A DNA stretch of 64,000 bases from Gammaproteobacteria bacterium (GTDB lineage: Bacteria > Pseudomonadota > Gammaproteobacteria > Burkholderiales > Gallionellaceae): the NCBI GenBank assembly GCA_018813765.1, contig JAHJBC010000007.1, positions 1-64,000 on the forward strand, written 5' to 3'. Both the position numbers and the translations under genes were made by a program. The notes beneath the pieces are model-generated. The model saw only the letters and a program-made list of their open reading frames with translations, did not search any database and was not told where the DNA came from. Shown one piece after another: positions 15,683-24,214 of this stretch (position 1 is the stretch's first letter; each line of letters begins with the position of its first letter).

Positions 15683-16748
15683 ATTGGAGTTGCCCCAGCA
15701 CCTTCCTCACCGGTGTCGGTATCGCCGCCCCCAACGCCTCCCCCACCTCCAACCAAACACTACCAGGCTCCGCAGCCAGCACCGGCTTGCGCGCCAACTC
15801 CACCCGCAACGGGGTGATGTAAAGTTTGAAATGCGTAAACGCATGCGTGAACGTCGCCAACTTTTCCCCGCCTCTCGCCTCCATACCGTTGCGCACGAAC
15901 CAATCCCTCGCCGCAATCTCATCCTCGAACTGCGGCGGACACCACAGTCCACCCCAGATGCCGCTGCCGGGGCGCTTCTCCAGCAGGATGTCGTTACCGT
16001 GCATCAGCAGCAGGAATACAGCATGCCGTTCCGGCACGGACTTCTTCGGGCGCGGTGATGGCAGTTCGGTTGTGCGTTCTGTCTGCAGGGCGACGCAATC
16101 GTCTTGCACGGGACAGATGACACATCTGGGTCTGTTGCGTATACAGACGGTAGCGCCCATGTCCATCAGGGCCTGGGTGTAGGTGGCGATGTTGCTTTCA
16201 GAGCCGCCCCTCTCCCCCGCCCTCTCCCGCGAGGGGAGAGGGAGTAAGGCCTCTGCCCGTTTCCAGAGTTGTTCTTCGACTTTCCTTTCGCCCGCCCATC
16301 CTTCGATGCCGCAGTAACGTGCCAGAACGCGCTTGACGTTGCCGTCCAGTATCGCGCGGTGTTCGTGATAGGCCAGCGCGCAGACAGCGGCGGCGGTGGA
16401 GCGGCCGATGCCGGGGAGTTCGACGATGTCTTCAAACTTGCGCGGGAATTCGCCGTTGAATCTTTCGACGATGATGCGTGCGGCCTTGTGCAGGTTGCGG
16501 CCTCTGGCGTAGTAGCCGAGGCCGCTCCAGTGGGCGAGTACCTGCTCTTCGCTGGCGGCGGCGAGTGCGGCGATGTTGGGGAACGAGGCGACGAAACGCC
16601 GGTAGTACGGAATGACGGTGGCGACTTGCGTCTGTTGCAGCATGATCTCGGAGAGCCACACGCGGTAGGCATCCTGGCCTTGCCAAGGGAGGTCGTGGCG
16701 ACCGTGCGTGCGCTGCCAGGCGATGAGACGGGAAGAGAACGATGTCAT
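15666..16748 (-). CDS. mutY: A/G-specific adenine DNA glycosylase MutY
   Basis: 360 residues. It removes adenine mispaired with 8-oxoguanine. Seen: catalytic Glu in LSEIMLQQTQV (E34), helix-hairpin-helix ELPGIGRSTAAAVCALA with Asp in ILDGNVKR (D135), and the iron-sulfur cluster cysteines C202, C209, C212 and C218 (CIRNRPRCVICPVQDDC). A C-terminal NUDIX-like 8-oxoG recognition domain follows (HAVFLLLMHGNDILLEKRPGSGIWGGLW). Two oddities: about 16 extra residues (PLPSRERAGERGGSES, 170-185) encoded by a palindromic repeat before the cluster domain, and a C-terminus (ARPE, stop) read from repeat copy B. Catalytic residues are intact, so it should be active. Confidence 0.93.
   Translation of the reverse strand: MTSFSSRLIAWQRTHGRHDLPWQGQDAYRVWLSEIMLQQTQVATVIPYYRRFVASFPNIAALAAASEEQVLAHWSGLGYYARGRNLHKAARIIVERFNGEFPRKFEDIVELPGIGRSTAAAVCALAYHEHRAILDGNVKRVLARYCGIEGWAGERKVEEQLWKRAEALLPLPSRERAGERGGSESNIATYTQALMDMGATVCIRNRPRCVICPVQDDCVALQTERTTELPSPRPKKSVPERHAVFLLLMHGNDILLEKRPGSGIWGGLWCPPQFEDEIAARDWFVRNGMEARGGEKLATFTHAFTHFKLYITPLRVELARKPVLAAEPGSVWLEVGEALGAAIPTPVRKVLGQLQSARPE
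16206..16243. repeat. palindromic repeat inserted in mutY
   Basis: The 9-bp stem CCCTCTCCC / GGGAGAGGG (16220-16228 and 16234-16242) is preceded by a second CCCTCTCCC-like tract. This is the well-known dispersed hairpin that gives PSRERAGERG when translated. Here it is in frame inside mutY. Confidence 0.8.
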
Positions 16749-16779
16749 GGGGGAGCGGATCAGGCTTTGCTCGAACCGT

Positions 16780-19020
16780 TCATTTGAACAGGTTCTTCAG
16801 GCCCTTCTTCAATTCTTCCCTTGCCTTGGCCTTGGCGTCTTCTTTCAATTGTTCCTTTTTCTCGTCCAGCTTCTGCTTGGCGACATCCTTCAGCAGGGCG
16901 CCATAGTCGATCTTGAACTTGACGGCATCGAACGCGCCATACACCGTCACCGGCAGTGTCGCCGTCTTGCCCTGCGCGGTCTTGGCGAAGGCTGCCTTGG
17001 CGTTGTATCGCAGATTGTCGTGCCCGATGTCGATATCGCCGCGGCCAGTGATGCGCAGCACGACGGACCTTACCGCGAGGTCGTCGTTGTGCGCGATGCC
17101 GTTCTTCACTTTGAAGCTGGCCTTGAATTCGTTGAATTCGGTCTTCTCGTTCTTGTCCACGCCCAGCGTCTGGGTGGTGCTCTCCTTGCTCAGGCTCTGT
17201 ATGCCCTGTACCAGTTTGGCCAGGTTGATACCCTTGATCGCGCCGTTCGCCAGGTCGACCTTCACGTTGCCGCTCAGTGCCTTCTTGAGGGCACTGACGG
17301 TGTTGCCCTGTGTGGCGAGATCGAGCGTGATGTTGCCGCGTCCTTCTGCCAGATCGAGATCGGCCGCATCCTTCATCAGCGGCGCGATGTCGACACCAGA
17401 CAGTTTCGCTTTGACGGTGAAGCTGGATGTATTTGCGTTCACCGTGACTTTGCCGTTGATGTTGCCTTTGTAGAGTTTGGCGGAAAACGGCGCGATGTTG
17501 ACCATGCCATCCCTGGCTTTCACATCCACACGCAATTGCGCGACCTTGATGTTGGCTGCCTTGAGCGAGCCCACCTTCAGGCTGCCGTCCACATCCAGCG
17601 TCTTCAGCGCAGAAAGATCGAAGGGCTGTTCGGCTGCTTGACTCTGGGCGGGGCCGTTCGCTGCTTGCTCCGCCTTTCCGGGCATGAATTGATCGGCATC
17701 GAACCGATCGATCTCCACAGCATAGCGGATCATCGGCACTTTAAAGTTCTTCACCGATGCCTTGGCCTTGATCCGGCTTTGCAGCAATCCGCCGGCCAGT
17801 TTGGCTTCGACGTACTGCCTGACCAGATCGGCCTGGATGCTGCCTTTCAATTCGCTGTCGATGCGCTTGCCGGGCAGATTGTCGCCCGTGGCGCTGACCG
17901 CGAAACTGAGGTCGGACAGGTTGAATTGCCGGGATTCCAGACTGCCCTTGAGCGTGGAGATGAGTCTCGCCTTGAATGCCTGCTCCCGCTGTTTCAGGTC
18001 GATATTGACGCTCAGGGCGTTCACCTTGAACGCCTGCGCCTTCCCCTCCAGCACCGGAACTGCAAGCGTCGCTGTGATATCCCCGAACGCGCCGTTCATC
18101 CTGGCGTTCAGCGCGATGCCTTCGCCGCCGAACCTGTCCCTGACCAGGTTCAGCGCAGGCGCATCCAGTTTGGCCTCGAAGCGTTCCTTGTCCTTTTCTG
18201 CACTGGCCGAGAACGCAAGGTTCTCTGCCGAGAATTCCCGCGTGCCGGGGTGGACGCTGGCGTCGCCGCTTACGTTCAACACCACTCCGGTATAGTCGAG
18301 CGCGGCCCCGCTCGCTTGCAGATCCATGCCGCGCAACTGGTAATGGTTGCTGCCCAAATCGAATGTCAATCCGGCCTTGAGCCGGGCAGCGATGTCCACC
18401 TTGGGTTGGCTGGCTGTCACGCGCATGGACAGATCGATCTCGGTCGGCACGCCGTTGGCCAGGCGGCCGGTCTTGAGACTCATCTCCTTCACGCCGTATC
18501 GCGCACCCGTCGTCTCGTCGAGATAAGTGAATTCCGTCCGTTCGAGCAGTACCGAGGCGATATCGAATTTCATCGGTGCAGCTGCCGGTTCGGCTGCTGG
18601 CTGTGGCGCCGCAGCGGCTTCGCCGGACAGCAGGTCGTCGATGTTGGTCTTGCCGTCCTTGTATTTGACGAGATGCGCCTTCAGTCCGCTCACCGCGACT
18701 TCGTCGACCACAATATGTCCGGCAAACAAGGGGAACAGCTTGAGCGAGAAGCTGGCGCCTTCGAGCGCGGCGAATTCCTGTGCGTTCCCGAATTCAGACA
18801 GCGAGACGCGCCCGAGGGCCAGCCCGATACTGGGGAAGAACTTCAGCTTGATGTCGCCGTCCAGCTTGAGGGTGCGCTGGTTATTGTCTTTCACCGCCTG
18901 GATGATCTGCGGTTTGTAGCTGTTGGGGTCGAAGGTCAGGGCGATGTAGGTGATCGCGGCAGCGAGCAGCGCGATCGCACCGCCGACCGTCCACAGGCTG
19001 TATTTGAGATATTTGTTCAT
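16780..19020 (-). CDS. AsmA-family inner membrane protein
   Basis: 746 residues. An N-terminal membrane helix (LWTVGGAIALLAAAITYIALTF) precedes a typical AsmA start: FDPNSYKPQIIQAVKDNNQRTLKLDGDIKL reads as the conserved NDYKPxI...GRxLxLxG region. Long beta-rich repeats follow, with the second conserved block at about 560-680 (KLSGVDIAPLMKDAADLDLAEGRGNITLDL) and a Lys/Glu-rich tail. AsmA-like proteins form long grooves bridging the periplasm and are linked to phospholipid transport and outer membrane assembly. It starts 31 bases upstream of nothing shared; mutY on its other side is transcribed the same way but ends before it, so it may be read with mutY from a promoter not visible here. Confidence 0.87.
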   Translation of the reverse strand: MNKYLKYSLWTVGGAIALLAAAITYIALTFDPNSYKPQIIQAVKDNNQRTLKLDGDIKLKFFPSIGLALGRVSLSEFGNAQEFAALEGASFSLKLFPLFAGHIVVDEVAVSGLKAHLVKYKDGKTNIDDLLSGEAAAAPQPAAEPAAAPMKFDIASVLLERTEFTYLDETTGARYGVKEMSLKTGRLANGVPTEIDLSMRVTASQPKVDIAARLKAGLTFDLGSNHYQLRGMDLQASGAALDYTGVVLNVSGDASVHPGTREFSAENLAFSASAEKDKERFEAKLDAPALNLVRDRFGGEGIALNARMNGAFGDITATLAVPVLEGKAQAFKVNALSVNIDLKQREQAFKARLISTLKGSLESRQFNLSDLSFAVSATGDNLPGKRIDSELKGSIQADLVRQYVEAKLAGGLLQSRIKAKASVKNFKVPMIRYAVEIDRFDADQFMPGKAEQAANGPAQSQAAEQPFDLSALKTLDVDGSLKVGSLKAANIKVAQLRVDVKARDGMVNIAPFSAKLYKGNINGKVTVNANTSSFTVKAKLSGVDIAPLMKDAADLDLAEGRGNITLDLATQGNTVSALKKALSGNVKVDLANGAIKGINLAKLVQGIQSLSKESTTQTLGVDKNEKTEFNEFKASFKVKNGIAHNDDLAVRSVVLRITGRGDIDIGHDNLRYNAKAAFAKTAQGKTATLPVTVYGAFDAVKFKIDYGALLKDVAKQKLDEKKEQLKEDAKAKAREELKKGLKNLFK

Positions 19021-19070
19021 GCGCCACCCTTGACAAAAACCAAGGGTGGATTATAAACCACTGAAAATCC

Positions 19071-20318
19071 TCAATCCGGCAACGCGATCTTGTTGTCGGT
19101 GCTGAACTGGTAGTCCTTGAAGATGTGCTCGGCGCTCAGGATGCGGTACTTGCCGTCCGCTTCCTTGCGTGTGGTGTCCTTGAGGCGATAAGTGAGCTGC
19201 CCGCAGGTCCAACATTTGTAGTTGCGCATGTGCGTGCACAAACAGGTCTTGTCCATCACCGATATCTTCTTCTCGTCGGGATGCAATGCCACTTCGCGGT
19301 TGTAGGAGTCGATGTAGTCGCAGTGGCCGTTGAGGTCCAGCAGATAGCCATAGGATTCGCAGCCGGGGCGGATGCCGGAACCGGTGGACGGACTGTTCTT
19401 CAGCATGCGCATCGGGTAGCCCGTGGGCGAGGTGCCGTTCACTTCGATGTCGTCCTCGCTGGCCTTGAAATATTCCTGCTGCACTTCGGCGGGCAGGCCG
19501 CATTCGCTGGCAACAGTGAAACGGGTGGCCACCTGCACGGCGGCAGCGCCGTCCTCGAGGAAGCCGACCGCATCGCTGCCGGTAAAGATGCCGCCGGCCG
19601 GGATCACCGGGATGTCGAGCTTTTCGTCGCGCAGGTACTGGTGGATCTCGTTGGTGATCGTGCGCAGGTCATACTTCATCCAGTCGTCCAGACCGAAGCC
19701 GAGGTGGCCGCCCGCCAGCGGGCCTTCGACCACGATGTAATCGGGCAGGCGGTTGGTGCGCGCATTCTTGCGCAGGAACAGTTGCAGCGCGCGCAAGGAC
19801 GAGACGATGATGCCGAGTTTCACGTCGCGGAATCGCGGATGCTCTTCGATCATTGCGAACGAACCCAGATGCAGGCCGGCCGCCAGCGTGATGCCGTCGA
19901 TGCCCGCGGACATGGCTTCCCACAGGCGCACCTTGAGCGTCTCCTTGGGCGCGTTCATGGTGAGCTTTTCCATGCAGTTGATGTAGATCGCACCGGGACC
20001 GCGCTTGCGCTCCATGGTCTTGCTCACGTGCAATCGGGTGGATTCGGCGATGTGGCCGAGATCGAACTTGACCTCCGCCTTGTTGGAATTGTCGATGTTG
20101 TACTTGAACTGCTGCAGCTTGGTCTTGACGAAGTCGGTGTCGTAGTGACGATCCGACACGGTCGGCAGCATGGCATCCGAGATATGGCCGACGCCGCCCA
20201 GACGCGCCGCTTCGAGCGCCAGTTCCGAGGTGGAGATGTCCACACCCATACCCCCGATCATGATCGGGACCAGCTCCTGCTTGCCGAACTTCAGACGGAA
20301 ATCATCTACACGTTTCAT
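19071..20318 (-). CDS. nitronate monooxygenase-like FMN enzyme with Cys-rich C-terminus
   Basis: 415 residues. The FMN-binding TIM barrel is recognisable: PIMIGGMGVDIS at the start, EGPLAGGHLGF with the family His at about 213, PVIPAGGIFTGSDAV and AAAVQVATRF as the phosphate-binding segments. This group covers nitronate monooxygenase and FabK-type enoyl reductases. After residue 300 there is an extra domain of about 100 residues with CESYGYLL, CLCTHMRNYKCWTC and conserved-looking aromatic residues; the four clustered cysteines suggest a metal site. The substrate is unknown. It is followed, past 101 bases, by hemN on the same strand. Confidence 0.78.
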   Translation of the reverse strand: MKRVDDFRLKFGKQELVPIMIGGMGVDISTSELALEAARLGGVGHISDAMLPTVSDRHYDTDFVKTKLQQFKYNIDNSNKAEVKFDLGHIAESTRLHVSKTMERKRGPGAIYINCMEKLTMNAPKETLKVRLWEAMSAGIDGITLAAGLHLGSFAMIEEHPRFRDVKLGIIVSSLRALQLFLRKNARTNRLPDYIVVEGPLAGGHLGFGLDDWMKYDLRTITNEIHQYLRDEKLDIPVIPAGGIFTGSDAVGFLEDGAAAVQVATRFTVASECGLPAEVQQEYFKASEDDIEVNGTSPTGYPMRMLKNSPSTGSGIRPGCESYGYLLDLNGHCDYIDSYNREVALHPDEKKISVMDKTCLCTHMRNYKCWTCGQLTYRLKDTTRKEADGKYRILSAEHIFKDYQFSTDNKIALPD

Positions 20319-20419
20319 TGTTTCTCTCGCTCCTAACGGGGTGCATTTTACCCCAAACTGCCGGCTACCCTCCGCAATACTGCCTGCGTTGGAAGTGTGC
20401 CGACTTTATCTACTGGCGC

Positions 20420-21823
20420 CTATATGACTTTCGAATAGCGCGCGTGTTCCTGTTTTGCGCGCAGGTATTTGTCGAACACCATGCAGATGTTGCGGATCAG
20501 CATGCGTCCCTTGGGTGTGACGCTGATCCATTGCGGCGAGAGCTCGAGCAGCCCTTCTTTTTCGTATTCGGCCAGTTCTTTCAGTTCCGTCGCGAAGTAC
20601 TGGTCGAAATCGATCAGGTAGGCGATATTGAACGATTCCTTCGAAATCTCGAAGTGGCACATCAACGCCTGGATGATGGCGCGGCGCACCAGGTCGTCGG
20701 CATTCAGCTCCATGCCGCGCATGATGGGCAAGGTGTCGTTGTCGAGTGCGTCGTAATACGGTTCCAGTTCGCGAAAGTTCTGGCTGTAGGTCGGGCCGAT
20801 CTTGCCAATGGAGCTGACACCGACCGCGATCAGGTCGCAATCCGAGTGCGTGGAATAGCCCTGGAAGTTACGGTGCAGCCTGCCTTGGCGCTGGGCCACG
20901 GCCAGCTCGTCGTCCGGCTTGGCGAAGTGGTCCATGCCGATGTACACATAACCCGCGTCGGTCAGCGTGTTCACCGCCAGCTTGAGGATATCGAGCTTGG
21001 TCTGCGGCGCCGGCAGGTCTTCCTCGTGGATGCGGCGCTGCGGCATGAACAGCTTGGGCATGTGCGCGTAATTGTAGATGGACAGGCGATCCGGATTGAC
21101 CGCAATGACCTTGTCCAGCGTGGTCTTGAAGCCCTCGATGGTCTGTTTGGGCAGGCCGTAGATGAGGTCGATGCTGACCGACTGGAAGCCGTTGGCACGC
21201 GCGGCCTTGATGACCTGCAGCGTCTCTTCCTCGCTCTGGATGCGGTTCACCGCCTTCTGCACGTCCGCATCGAAATCCTGTACGCCGATGCTGATGCGGT
21301 TGAAGCCCAGTTCGCCCAGCAGCGCGACGGTGGCATCGCTGACCTTGCGCGGGTCGATCTCGATGGAGTATTCGCCGTCCTCGACCAACTGGAAGTTCTT
21401 GCGGATGGCGCCCATGACGGCGCGCAGTTCGTCGTCGCTCAGGAAGGTGGGGGTGCCGCCGCCAAAATGCAGTTGCTCGACACGGCGCGAATCACCCAGC
21501 AGGGCGGCCTGCATCTCGAGTTCCTTGATCAGGTATTTGACATACTGGTCGGCCTTGCTGAAGTCCTTGGTGACGACCTTGTTGCAGGCACAGTAGAAAC
21601 ACAGGGTATTGCAGAACGGGATATGGACATACAGCGACAGCGGACGGCTGATGCCGCCAATCTCGCGCTTCTTCACCCATTGGGCATACATCTCGGCGTT
21701 GAACGCCTCCACGAAGCGGTCTGCGGTGGGATAGGAAGTGTAGCGCGGGCCGTTCTTGTCGAGACGGCGGATCAGGTCCAGATCGACTTCAAGCTGGGAG
21801 CTAATTTCTTTGTTGACTGACAT
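20420..21823 (-). CDS. hemN: oxygen-independent coproporphyrinogen III oxidase HemN
   Basis: 467 residues, the full family length. Radical SAM cluster motif HIPFCNTLCFYCACNK (C71, C75, C78, plus C80, the HemN-specific fourth Cys), then FGGGTPTFLS and the HemN C-terminal domain. It decarboxylates coproporphyrinogen III to protoporphyrinogen IX without oxygen. An FNR-type box lies 57 bases upstream of its start, which fits induction under low oxygen. It is divergent from the fnr gene. Confidence 0.95.
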   Translation of the reverse strand: MSVNKEISSQLEVDLDLIRRLDKNGPRYTSYPTADRFVEAFNAEMYAQWVKKREIGGISRPLSLYVHIPFCNTLCFYCACNKVVTKDFSKADQYVKYLIKELEMQAALLGDSRRVEQLHFGGGTPTFLSDDELRAVMGAIRKNFQLVEDGEYSIEIDPRKVSDATVALLGELGFNRISIGVQDFDADVQKAVNRIQSEEETLQVIKAARANGFQSVSIDLIYGLPKQTIEGFKTTLDKVIAVNPDRLSIYNYAHMPKLFMPQRRIHEEDLPAPQTKLDILKLAVNTLTDAGYVYIGMDHFAKPDDELAVAQRQGRLHRNFQGYSTHSDCDLIAVGVSSIGKIGPTYSQNFRELEPYYDALDNDTLPIMRGMELNADDLVRRAIIQALMCHFEISKESFNIAYLIDFDQYFATELKELAEYEKEGLLELSPQWISVTPKGRMLIRNICMVFDKYLRAKQEHARYSKVI

Positions 21824-21879
21824 GGGAATGCTTCAAATTATTCGGTTTCAGGAATGTGCCAGCATACCGCAAAATGCGT

Positions 21880-21893
21880 TTGATATAGGTCAA
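21880..21893. promoter_or_regulatory. FNR/ANR box between hemN and fnr
   Basis: TTGATATAGGTCAA matches the consensus TTGAT-N4-ATCAA with one mismatch. It lies about midway between the divergent hemN and fnr starts (57 and 52 bases away), so it could control either or both. Confidence 0.8.
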
Positions 21894-21945
21894 AAACCAT
21901 GTCATATTCCGCCCCCGGATCATGCAATACCCATATAGAAATTAA

Positions 21946-22671
21946 GTGCAAACCGCTTCCGACAACCCCTGCCTGCGCATAGCGTGTTCGAGCTGCAACC
22001 TGCGCGAACTCTGCCTTCCAGTCGACCTGCAGGGTTCTGCGCTGCACCGGCTCGACGCACTGACCAGTATCAAGCGCCCCTTCCGCCGTGGCGAATATCT
22101 GTACCGCAGCGGCGAGCCGTTCCGCGCCCTGTACGCCATCCGTACCGGTTTCTTCAAGACCCAGGTGCTGCACGAGAACGGTCGCGAACAGGTGACCGGC
22201 TTTCAGATGCCCGGCGAGATCATCGGCCTGGACGCTATCAGCAGCGACGCCCACTCCTGCGACGCCGTGGCGCTGGAGGACAGCGAGATCTGCGAGATTC
22301 CGTTCGACCAGCTGGAAGAACTGAGCCGCGAGCTGCCCACCCTGCAACGCTACCTGCACAAGATTATGAGCCGTGAGATCGTGCGCGACCACGGCATCAT
22401 GATGCTGCTGGGTTCGATGCGTGCCGAAGAGCGCCTGGCCGCCTTTTTGCTCAACCTGTCGCAGCGCTTCAGTGCGCGCGGCTATTCGCCGAGTTCCTTC
22501 CATCTGCGCATGACGCGGCAGGAGATTGGCAGTTATCTGGGCCTGAAGCTGGAAACGGTCAGCCGCACGCTGTCCCATTTCCAGGACCATGGCCTGCTCA
22601 ACGTGCGCCTGCGCGAGGTGGAGATCATGGACATGCTGCGCCTGCGCAGCTTCGTCGGCACCACCGCCTGA
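21946..22671 (+). CDS. fnr: FNR-family oxygen-sensing transcription regulator
   Basis: 241 residues from a GTG start; the nearby ATG upstream runs into a stop. The N-terminal cysteines C14, C17 and C23 (CSSCNLRELC) and a fourth Cys in HSCDAVALED supply a 4Fe-4S sensor. The cyclic nucleotide-like domain spans about 50-150. The C-terminal helix-turn-helix has recognition helix LKLETVSRTLSHFQ with the Glu-x-x-Ser-Arg triad that reads TTGAT half-sites. The FNR box in its own upstream region allows autoregulation. It is the likely regulator of hemN and ccoN here. Confidence 0.92.
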   Translation: MQTASDNPCLRIACSSCNLRELCLPVDLQGSALHRLDALTSIKRPFRRGEYLYRSGEPFRALYAIRTGFFKTQVLHENGREQVTGFQMPGEIIGLDAISSDAHSCDAVALEDSEICEIPFDQLEELSRELPTLQRYLHKIMSREIVRDHGIMMLLGSMRAEERLAAFLLNLSQRFSARGYSPSSFHLRMTRQEIGSYLGLKLETVSRTLSHFQDHGLLNVRLREVEIMDMLRLRSFVGTTA

Positions 22672-22772
22672 GCATTCCCTGCGGCTTTCGGCCGCATCCC
22701 AAGTCCCCGGAGAAACTGGTATCCTACGCGGATAACAAGCTTCTATAACAAGTTAGACCGAGGGAGACCAAC

Positions 22773-23294
22773 ATGCACGAGCACTACGAGATAGGACGCG
22801 AGGAGAGGTTCCGCGCAAAATGGCCGCACGAGATATTCCTGATCAACCTGGTGTTCAACCATATCTTGGTGTTCGCCTCGACTTTCGGCGTGTTCAGCAC
22901 CTTCCCGTGGATGGTGCTGGTGGTGCCGATCACTTCTTTCGCCATCACTGCCTACATCCTGATCAAGGCCCGGCAGATCGCCAGAGGCAACGAGACCTGG
23001 TTCGTCAAATCGCACTGGGTCATTGCCGACAAGCGCAACAAGCACTTCATGTGGCTGCTGGTCATCACCTGCGCCATTGTCGGCAGCGGCTTGCTGATCT
23101 CAAAATTGATGGGCTGGTCCAAGATCGCCACCATCGCACTGATCGGCGGCGCCGGACTGCTGCCGTTCATGGTCACGCTGCTGGTGCTGATCGTGCTCGG
23201 CAACGATTCGATGTATCAGGCACGCCATGGCAAACTACCCAAACGTTTCGTCGAACAGAATCCGGACTCTTCAAACCCTGCAGCTTCCCCTTAA
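22773..23294 (+). CDS. uncharacterised four-helix membrane protein
   Basis: 173 residues, not recognised. Four hydrophobic stretches: INLVFNHILVFASTFGVF, MVLVVPITSFAITAYILI, MWLLVITCAIVGSGLLIS and MVTLLVLIVLGND. A short charged N-terminus (HEHYEIGREERFRAKWPHE) resembles a cytoplasmic tail. The start has a GAGGGAGACC-type site. It precedes the next gene by 21 bases, so the two are likely one operon downstream of fnr. Confidence 0.65.
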   Translation: MHEHYEIGREERFRAKWPHEIFLINLVFNHILVFASTFGVFSTFPWMVLVVPITSFAITAYILIKARQIARGNETWFVKSHWVIADKRNKHFMWLLVITCAIVGSGLLISKLMGWSKIATIALIGGAGLLPFMVTLLVLIVLGNDSMYQARHGKLPKRFVEQNPDSSNPAASP

Positions 23295-23315
23295 ACTCAA
23301 CCCTGACTCTCAACC

Positions 23316-23990
23316 ATGTCAACTGAAAGCAAGATCTATTGGAGTGTCGGCATCGTGTCGATACTGATATTCGCCGCCTCTTTCCTGATCCCCGCCGACA
23401 CCTCGCGCAAGGACGACGTGCCTTGGCATATCGAGCATCCGTCCGCGGGCTCTGTGCGCGTCTTCGGCCTGACGCTGGGGGAGGCTTCCACCAACGAGGC
23501 AGAGCAGCGCTTCAAGGAGGAGGCCAAGCCCAGTCTGTTCAAGACGCCCGACGGCGAACTGATTGCCGAGATGTTCTTCGAACAGGTCAAGCTTTCCGGA
23601 CTGCACTCCAAGATCGTGCTTACCATTGACGTTCCGAAGGCGGAATTGCAGGAAATGTATGAGCGCGGCCTGCGCATGGCCTCGACCGGCAGCGGCAAGA
23701 AGATCACGCTGGCGCCGGAGGATATCGAAAGAGTGCGGACCTTGCCCGTCAACAGCCTGACCTACATGCCGGGCTTGCGCGTCGAGGATGCGGTGTTCCT
23801 CAAGCGCTTCGGCGAACCGGCACAGCGCATCCGCGAGACCAAGAGCGGCGCCATCCACTGGCTGTACCCGCAGAACGGACTGGACATCACGCTGGGAGGC
23901 AGCGAGAAACCGTTGCTGCAATTCGTCGCCCCCAGGGAATTCGACAGGCTTTCCAAACCCCTGCTGGCGCACGGGGAAGCGGTGAACTAA
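23316..23990 (+). CDS. uncharacterised anchored periplasmic protein
   Basis: 224 residues, not recognised. An N-terminal signal anchor (VGIVSILIFAASFLIPAD) is followed by a soluble domain. The stretch VRVFGLTLGEASTNEAEQRF resembles the start of small BamE/SmpA-like folds, and the region KRFGEPAQRIRETKSGAIHWLYP repeats a similar shape, so it may bind ligands or other envelope proteins. It follows the four-helix protein gene and converges on ccoS with 15 bases between stops. No function is assigned. Confidence 0.6.
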   Translation: MSTESKIYWSVGIVSILIFAASFLIPADTSRKDDVPWHIEHPSAGSVRVFGLTLGEASTNEAEQRFKEEAKPSLFKTPDGELIAEMFFEQVKLSGLHSKIVLTIDVPKAELQEMYERGLRMASTGSGKKITLAPEDIERVRTLPVNSLTYMPGLRVEDAVFLKRFGEPAQRIRETKSGAIHWLYPQNGLDITLGGSEKPLLQFVAPREFDRLSKPLLAHGEAVN

Positions 23991-24005
23991 GGAACCGGCG
24001 GACGC

Positions 24006-24206
24006 CTACTTGTTGTCGGCGTCCCCATCCCCGGATTGTTGCTGACGGCAGTGCGGCATCATGTCCTCATCGTCGTCATGCAGGATGCGGTTGGCATTCC
24101 CCTCCATATCCTCGTACTGCCCCTTCTTCACCGCCCACACCAGTACGACGACGAACAGCACGCCGAAGAACATCATGCCGGGTATCAAGCTGTAGATCAC
24201 TTCCAT
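24006..24206 (-). CDS. ccoS: cbb3 oxidase assembly protein CcoS
   Basis: 66 residues. One membrane helix (LIPGMMFFGVLFVVVLVWAV) followed by the CcoS block KKGQYEDMEGNANRILHDDDE, close to the family pattern WAxxSGQFDDLExxAxRIL. CcoS is needed to insert haem and copper into CcoN. It is last in the ccoGHIS series, 8 bases after ccoI. Confidence 0.9.
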   Translation of the reverse strand: MEVIYSLIPGMMFFGVLFVVVLVWAVKKGQYEDMEGNANRILHDDDEDMMPHCRQQQSGDGDADNK

Positions 24207-24214
24207 CGTTCACC

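Noticed and set aside
16708-19056. 782-codon plus-strand frame opposite the AsmA-like gene
   Set aside because: Antisense shadow; the minus-strand product has a signal anchor and AsmA blocks.
21838-22590. 250-codon minus-strand frame opposite fnr
   Set aside because: The plus-strand FNR has full cysteine and helix-turn-helix motifs; this frame has none.
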